NCBI GenBank assembly: GCA_965661265.1
Contig: CBFIDE010000004.1
Location: 62,001 to 126,000 of the forward strand
Length of the DNA: 64,000 nt
From: CBFIDE01 sp965661265
GTDB taxonomy: Bacteria > Bacteroidota > Bacteroidia > Flavobacteriales > Schleiferiaceae
Direction of reading: 5' to 3'
The notes below the pieces were generated by a model. It made no database searches and was not told the DNA's origin. It saw nothing but the letters and a program-made list of their open reading frames with translations. This document shows, in pieces, positions 59,441 through 64,000 of the stretch (the first letter of the stretch is position 1; the number at the start of each line of letters is the position of its first letter). A program made the translations under genes and the position numbers.

Positions 59441-61918
59441 ATGAAATTTCTATTTACTCTAATTCTTTCTTTTGCCTCTCTTTTATCATTTGGTCAATAC
59501 AAAGTAAGTGGTAAAGTGGTTGATTCGAATGACAAACTTCCTTTAGCCTTTGTCAACATTACCATCAATGGAAGTAATATTGGAAGCTCTACGGATTTAG
59601 ATGGTGAGTTTGAAATTGATCATTACAACGAAATAAAGAGTATTGAGCTAAGTTATTTGGGCTATTCTAAGGTTAGAATCAATAATCCTACTGAGAATAT
59701 GACCCTTGAAATGGTTGAAGTTGCGAGCAAACTTTCTGAAGTTGTGGTAGTTGCAGGAGTAAATCCAGCGCATAGGATAATCAATTTTGCGGCAGAGAAT
59801 AGAAATCTGAACAAACCGGAGGCAAACGGTCCTTTCTCTTATAAGTCATACAGCAAATTCATCTTCACCGCAGAGCAAGACACAAATGACGCTAAAATTG
59901 TGCGTAAAGAATTTAGCAATGAAGATACAAGTTACTTCTATGTTGACTCCTCTGGCTATAATATTGCTGAGTATTTAGATGACAAGCATTTATTTCTAAT
60001 TGAAACACTTACTGAAAGAAAATATTTACCGCCTTCGCGCGATAACGAGACGGTGCTTGCGAACAGAACTTCTGGTTTTGAAAATCCAATGTTTAGCTTG
60101 ATAGCTACAGAATTACAAAGTTTTTCTTTTTATCAAGATTTTATCTCAATCGCGGGTCAAGATTATTTGAATCCTATTACTCCTAAAAGTACAGGGCGAT
60201 ATTTCTATATTATTGAAGACACTTTATTTAACTCCCCTATAGACACAGTTTTTAAAATTTCATTTAGACCCAGAGAGAATCAAACTTTCAACTGTCTAGT
60301 AGGAGAAATCTCAATTAACACAAGTAATTGGGCTATTGAAAATGTGAAGGCAAGCCCTTCAAAAAGTAAAGATGAAGTGGGAATTAACATCTTTATTCAA
60401 CAACTCTACAAAAGGTTTGATGATCATGCATGGTTTCCCGTCCAATTAAATGCTGATCTTGATTTTGGGGCTAGTGTTTCTATCAATACAGCGATGCCAG
60501 TAGCTACAATGAGAACTTATCTCTTTGATATATCATTAAATGCAGAATTGAATAAAAAAGATATTTCAAGAGCCAGTGTTAGTCTAAATGAAAATTCTCA
60601 AAAAGAAAGTGATGCTTTACTCGCTCAGTATAGACCTAAACCTATTGATCCGAAAGAAGAAAGAACCTATGAATTTGTAGACTCTGTAGGTGACGAGTTT
60701 AATTTTGATAGAAATCTAAAAATTCTACAAGCCTTTGTTTCAGGAAAAGTACCCGTCTATTTCATAGATATTGATTTAAATAGAATCCTGAATTACAACT
60801 ACTATGAGGGTATTAGATTAGGGTTTGGTGCTCATACAAATAGCCGATTCTCTGATTGGTTTAAAATAGGCGGTTATTACGCCTACGGTTTTGGAGATGA
60901 AGTTTCTAAATATGGATGGGATGCAGAAGCCACCATCAATAAAAACACTGGATTCAAGCTATATGGAGGTTACCTCTTTGACATCTTTGAAACTGCAGGC
61001 CTTTCATACTTGACAAAACCAGCAGGATCTATATTTCAGGATAATTACCGTCAGCTTTTTATTCCACAATTTGACGAAGTCTCAAGGTATTATGCAGGAA
61101 TTAAATATGACATCCTTGGCAATTTAGCATCTCAAGTTGAAGTGAGAAGAGAGAACAACTTTACAGTTGGTGACTATGCTTATAGTTACAATCCAAATGA
61201 AAATGTTCCTTTTTCAAATGGCTTTAATTATTCGGAGGCTGTCCTATCATTTAAATATACTCCAAAGACTAGATTTGTAGAAGGTGGTGGAATGAATAAA
61301 ATTATTCTTCAGGAAAATTACCCACAGTTTTTTCTTCAGTACACCAATGGATTTAAATCTGAACTATTAGAATCTGACTTCAGCTATAATAAACTAGATC
61401 TTAAAGCAATACTGAAGAAAAGAAGTATCATTTTAGGAGAGAGCACATTAGAAGTAAGTGCAGGAAAGGTCTTTGGCGATGTTCCATATCAAAAACTATA
61501 TGCTGGTCGTGCTAACTGGGTGAGAGATGGGAGTTTATTGGAAGGCATCTTCAATATTGCGGACAGATCTTCATTTGAAACTATGAGATTTAATGAATTT
61601 GTTTCGGACCAATACTTTTTAGTTGCTTTTAGACAAGATTTAAAATCACTGCTATTTAAAAAGGGGAAATTTGCTCCTCATATTGAAATTGTCAGTAGAG
61701 TAATGTTCGGTAGCTTAGATAATCCGGAAAACCATAATGGCTTGAGTAACTCCAGCCTTGAAGAAGGGTACTACGAATCTGGACTTGAGCTGAACAGATT
61801 GCTTGTAAATGGAATCTCTGGTTTTGGTTTTGGATTCTATTATAGATACGGACCATATCATTTGGCTGAATTCGAAGATAATTTTGCGATTAAGCTGAGC
61901 TCTAAGTTTAGCTTCTAA
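59441..61918 (+). CDS. DUF5686 outer-membrane protein with carboxypeptidase-regulatory-like domain
   Basis: An 825-residue exported protein. Signal peptide (KFLFTLILSFASLLSFGQ), then a carboxypeptidase-regulatory-like beta sandwich (YKVSGKVVDSNDKLPLAFVN to about residue 95), then DUF5686 with the NPAHRIINFAAENRNLN and NGPFSYKSYSKFIFT signature. The second half (about 430-825) is a large beta-barrel ending in AIKLSSKFSF with a terminal Phe. No TonB plug. Family function is unknown. I chose ATG 59441; an upstream in-frame TTG at 59417 adds eight non-signal residues. Confidence 0.87.
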   Translation: MKFLFTLILSFASLLSFGQYKVSGKVVDSNDKLPLAFVNITINGSNIGSSTDLDGEFEIDHYNEIKSIELSYLGYSKVRINNPTENMTLEMVEVASKLSEVVVVAGVNPAHRIINFAAENRNLNKPEANGPFSYKSYSKFIFTAEQDTNDAKIVRKEFSNEDTSYFYVDSSGYNIAEYLDDKHLFLIETLTERKYLPPSRDNETVLANRTSGFENPMFSLIATELQSFSFYQDFISIAGQDYLNPITPKSTGRYFYIIEDTLFNSPIDTVFKISFRPRENQTFNCLVGEISINTSNWAIENVKASPSKSKDEVGINIFIQQLYKRFDDHAWFPVQLNADLDFGASVSINTAMPVATMRTYLFDISLNAELNKKDISRASVSLNENSQKESDALLAQYRPKPIDPKEERTYEFVDSVGDEFNFDRNLKILQAFVSGKVPVYFIDIDLNRILNYNYYEGIRLGFGAHTNSRFSDWFKIGGYYAYGFGDEVSKYGWDAEATINKNTGFKLYGGYLFDIFETAGLSYLTKPAGSIFQDNYRQLFIPQFDEVSRYYAGIKYDILGNLASQVEVRRENNFTVGDYAYSYNPNENVPFSNGFNYSEAVLSFKYTPKTRFVEGGGMNKIILQENYPQFFLQYTNGFKSELLESDFSYNKLDLKAILKKRSIILGESTLEVSAGKVFGDVPYQKLYAGRANWVRDGSLLEGIFNIADRSSFETMRFNEFVSDQYFLVAFRQDLKSLLFKKGKFAPHIEIVSRVMFGSLDNPENHNGLSNSSLEEGYYESGLELNRLLVNGISGFGFGFYYRYGPYHLAEFEDNFAIKLSSKFSF

Positions 61919-61940
61919 GCCCATATTGGGGCTGTCTTTT
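61918..61940 (+). terminator. Weak terminator after the DUF5686 gene
   Basis: AGCCC (61918-61922) pairs with GGGCT (61929-61933) around ATATTG, followed by GTCTTTT. The stem is short and begins within the stop codon region, so this is a tentative call. Confidence 0.5.
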
Positions 61941-61995
61941 CAGTAATTTATGCTTAATTTGCGCCATAATTGGCTATCGGCTGCAGCAAACTACT

Positions 61996-64000
61996 ATGTT
62001 TACAAGCATTGCAAGATTAATACTTAGAAATAGAATTCTCATGCTAGTTCTACTGGCGATAGGAACTGCCTTTATGATCTATAAAGGTAAGGACGTTGAG
62101 GTTTCCTATAAATTCTCGCGCTTACTTCCAATAACTGATTCTGTTCAAATCGAGTATAATAAGTTTAATGAAGATTTTAAACAGGTTGGGAATACCATAG
62201 TTATAGCGGCAGAGAACCTAGAAGTATTTGATCGTGACAATTATAATACTTGGCTTCAACTTGAAAGAGATTTAAAAGCAATTGAAGGAGTTCAAAATGT
62301 AGTCTCGCCTATTAGCTCCTATGATCTCAGAAGAAATGACAGTCTTCAGGAATTAGAAATATTATCCTTTGAAAGCCTACGAGAAGAACTTACAATAGAA
62401 GAACAATCCGACCTTTTCTATAATCTTCCCTTCTATAAAGGTATTCTCTATAGTAAAGATTTAACTACACCTTTAATGCTTGTTCAGATAGAGGGTGATG
62501 ACCTTTATGTCAAAAGAATTGTAGAAATTATCGAAGAAATTAGAGTAATTAACGCTGCATTTGAAGAAAAGACGAAAGTTGAACTGCATACATCTGGATT
62601 ACCTTGGATTAGAATGGCTAACACTAAAAAGGTAAGTAAAGAGATTTTCCTTTTTATAGCACTGTCGCTTTCCATTACAAGCTTACTGCTGTACTTCTTT
62701 TTGAGATCTTTTAAAGCCACAATAATTTCTTTGTTAGTCGTAATCATTGCGGTTTGTTGGACCTTCGGTTTGATTTCCGGGCTAGGATTTAAAATAACCA
62801 TGCTAAGCAGCTTGGTTCCTTCTCTTATTATCGTAATCGGAGTCCCCAACTGTATCTTCCTGATTAATAAATATCACAATGAATATAAAGAACATAAGAA
62901 TCAAATATTATCTGTTCAGCGTGTAATACGCAGAATTGGGGCGGCGACGCTCCTTACAAATACTACAACTGCTTTAGGTTTTGCAGCCCTTATTTTAACG
63001 GACAGTATAATTCTCAGAGAGTTTGGAATAGTTGCGTCGATTAATATTTTAATGGTCTTTGTGATCAGTATTATTATAATTCCCATTTCATATTCATTCT
63101 CTAAGGTTCCTAAACCAAGACATTATAGTCACCTAGAAAAAAATTGGGTAAGTCTATTTCTAAATTTCCTTATTAATACGGTCGAGAATAGAAGAACAAC
63201 CGTCTATATTATCTTCTTTATACTTACTGGCTTCGGTATTGTAGGCACAACTAAGATTCTTACAACTGGTAATCTATCGGAGGAATTTCCAAAAAATGGT
63301 ACCCTTTATAAAGATTTAAAATTCCTAGAAAATAAATTTGGTGGTGTTGTGCCTTTAGAAATCATAATTGATACTAAGAAACCAAAAGGAGTACAAAAGA
63401 CAGGGAACCTTAAAAAAATCAATAAGCTCCAGGAAAGACTTTCTGAAATTCCTGAGCTTTCTAAGTCAGTATCTATTGTTGATGGAGTGAAGTTTGCCAA
63501 GCAAGCTTATTTTCAAGGAGACAGCAGTTTTTACAGACTTCCAACGCGTCAAGAAAGAAGTTTTATTGCTGATTATTTACCAGACAGTGAATCAAATATT
63601 TCTCTTTTAAGCTCTCTTACAGACAGCACAGGCCAAGTGGCAAGGGTAAGTGTTAAAATTGAAGATTTAGGAACGGAGGATAGCAAGATTGTGATGTCCC
63701 AAATAAAGCGGATTACTGACAATGTATTTAGTCCCGACAAATACGATGTCACTATTACTGGCGCTTCAGTTGTGTTCTTAAAGGGTACAGATTATTTAAT
63801 CAAAAACTTAATGATCAGTCTATTGCTGGCGATTCTGGTAATATCTATCATCATGGCACTCCTTTTCAGATCCATGGCGATGGTAGTTGTTTCTCTGATA
63901 CCTAATTTATTTCCTCTCTTGGTCACAGCCGGGATTATGGGATTCTTTGGCATTCCATTAAAACCAAGTACCATATTAGTTTTCAGCATTGCATTTGGGA
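61996..64000 (+). CDS. MMPL/RND-family transporter, 3' end cut by window edge
   Basis: A polytopic membrane protein with at least 668 codons in the window. Start ATG 61996 gives an N-terminal helix (ILMLVLLAIGTAFMIY). A periplasmic domain (residues about 35-220) precedes a cluster of helices resembling the sterol-sensing/RND half-module (ALSLSITSLLLYFFLRSF, ATIISLLVVIIAVCWTFGL, LVPSLIIVIGVPNCIFLINK, TTALGFAALILTD). After residue 390 a second periplasmic domain follows and a second helix cluster begins (LMISLLLAILVISIIMALLF) before the edge. Family members export lipids or hydrophobic compounds. The substrate is unknown. Confidence 0.88.
   Translation, partial: MFTSIARLILRNRILMLVLLAIGTAFMIYKGKDVEVSYKFSRLLPITDSVQIEYNKFNEDFKQVGNTIVIAAENLEVFDRDNYNTWLQLERDLKAIEGVQNVVSPISSYDLRRNDSLQELEILSFESLREELTIEEQSDLFYNLPFYKGILYSKDLTTPLMLVQIEGDDLYVKRIVEIIEEIRVINAAFEEKTKVELHTSGLPWIRMANTKKVSKEIFLFIALSLSITSLLLYFFLRSFKATIISLLVVIIAVCWTFGLISGLGFKITMLSSLVPSLIIVIGVPNCIFLINKYHNEYKEHKNQILSVQRVIRRIGAATLLTNTTTALGFAALILTDSIILREFGIVASINILMVFVISIIIIPISYSFSKVPKPRHYSHLEKNWVSLFLNFLINTVENRRTTVYIIFFILTGFGIVGTTKILTTGNLSEEFPKNGTLYKDLKFLENKFGGVVPLEIIIDTKKPKGVQKTGNLKKINKLQERLSEIPELSKSVSIVDGVKFAKQAYFQGDSSFYRLPTRQERSFIADYLPDSESNISLLSSLTDSTGQVARVSVKIEDLGTEDSKIVMSQIKRITDNVFSPDKYDVTITGASVVFLKGTDYLIKNLMISLLLAILVISIIMALLFRSMAMVVVSLIPNLFPLLVTAGIMGFFGIPLKPSTILVFSIAFG

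Overview
The window is a low-GC chromosomal segment from a member of the Bacteroidota, most likely a marine or aquatic flavobacteria-like lineage (Cryomorphaceae/Salibacteraceae type; the exact family is inference). The evidence is two proteins with C-terminal type IX secretion sorting domains, DUF2723, DUF3108, DUF4296 and DUF5686 proteins, a TonB receptor with a carboxypeptidase-regulatory-like N-terminus, promoters of the Bacteroidota form TTTG-N19/21-TAnnTTTG, a tRNA gene without an encoded CCA, and few Shine-Dalgarno sequences. It is mostly ordinary core genome. I see no insertion sequence, prophage, CRISPR array or integron.

Layout. 0-3.4 kb: M23 peptidase (cut by the left edge), tryptophan 2,3-dioxygenase, DUF3108 protein and a small membrane protein. 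3.5-6.3 kb: leuS. 6.6-10.2 kb: a T9SS cargo protein, a YbjQ-like protein and a tandem array of three related outer-membrane proteins, of which one is intact, one has lost its middle and one is frameshifted. 10.2-11.15 kb: a gene-poor stretch ending in tRNA-Gln. 11.15-16 kb: DUF2723 membrane mannosyltransferase-like protein, polysaccharide deacetylase and three consecutive single-domain rhodaneses. 16-25.4 kb: M61 peptidase, then mrp-nfu-korA-korB (iron-sulfur carriers with a 2-oxoacid:ferredoxin oxidoreductase), and kinase-hemW-cyclase. 25.5-32.7 kb: polyprenol-phosphate mannose synthase, dihydroorotase, DUF4296 lipoprotein, an SDR, tyrS, a LuxE-like acyl-protein synthetase with an exported partner, and a lipoprotein.

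32.6-40.7 kb is the most interesting block: a Na/Pi cotransporter with PhoU-like tail, a TonB receptor, a surface beta-helix-type lipoprotein, and a divergent PhoB/PhoR-like two-component pair. The lipoprotein promoter carries three direct repeats (ATGTTAA, ATGTTAA, ATTTTAA) exactly 11 bp apart where the -33 element would be, which is the geometry of a Pho box. I read this as a candidate phosphate-starvation outer-membrane uptake system without a SusD protein.

40.7-47.5 kb: glycosyltransferase, trmB, alkyltransferase-like protein, rsmI, then the rplM-rpsI-rpsB-tsf-pyrH-frr translation cluster on the other strand, with several candidate leader or attenuator hairpins. 47.7-57 kb: M43 metalloprotease with PKD and T9SS domains, polA, metallophosphoesterase, lipoprotein, threonine dehydrogenase and tRNA uridine hydroxylase. 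57-64 kb: homogentisate and 4-hydroxyphenylpyruvate dioxygenases, a DUF5686 outer-membrane protein and an MMPL/RND transporter cut by the right edge.

A short hairpin-forming repeat (core GGGCTTGMGGGTA...GCCC) occurs three times in intergenic DNA (about 3.04, 10.48 and 49.95 kb), always in the same orientation. I cannot assign it to a known family. Tryptophan, tyrosine and phenylalanine catabolism is represented at three separate loci (kynA at 1 kb, a KynB-like cyclase at 22.4 kb, hmgA-hpd at 57 kb).
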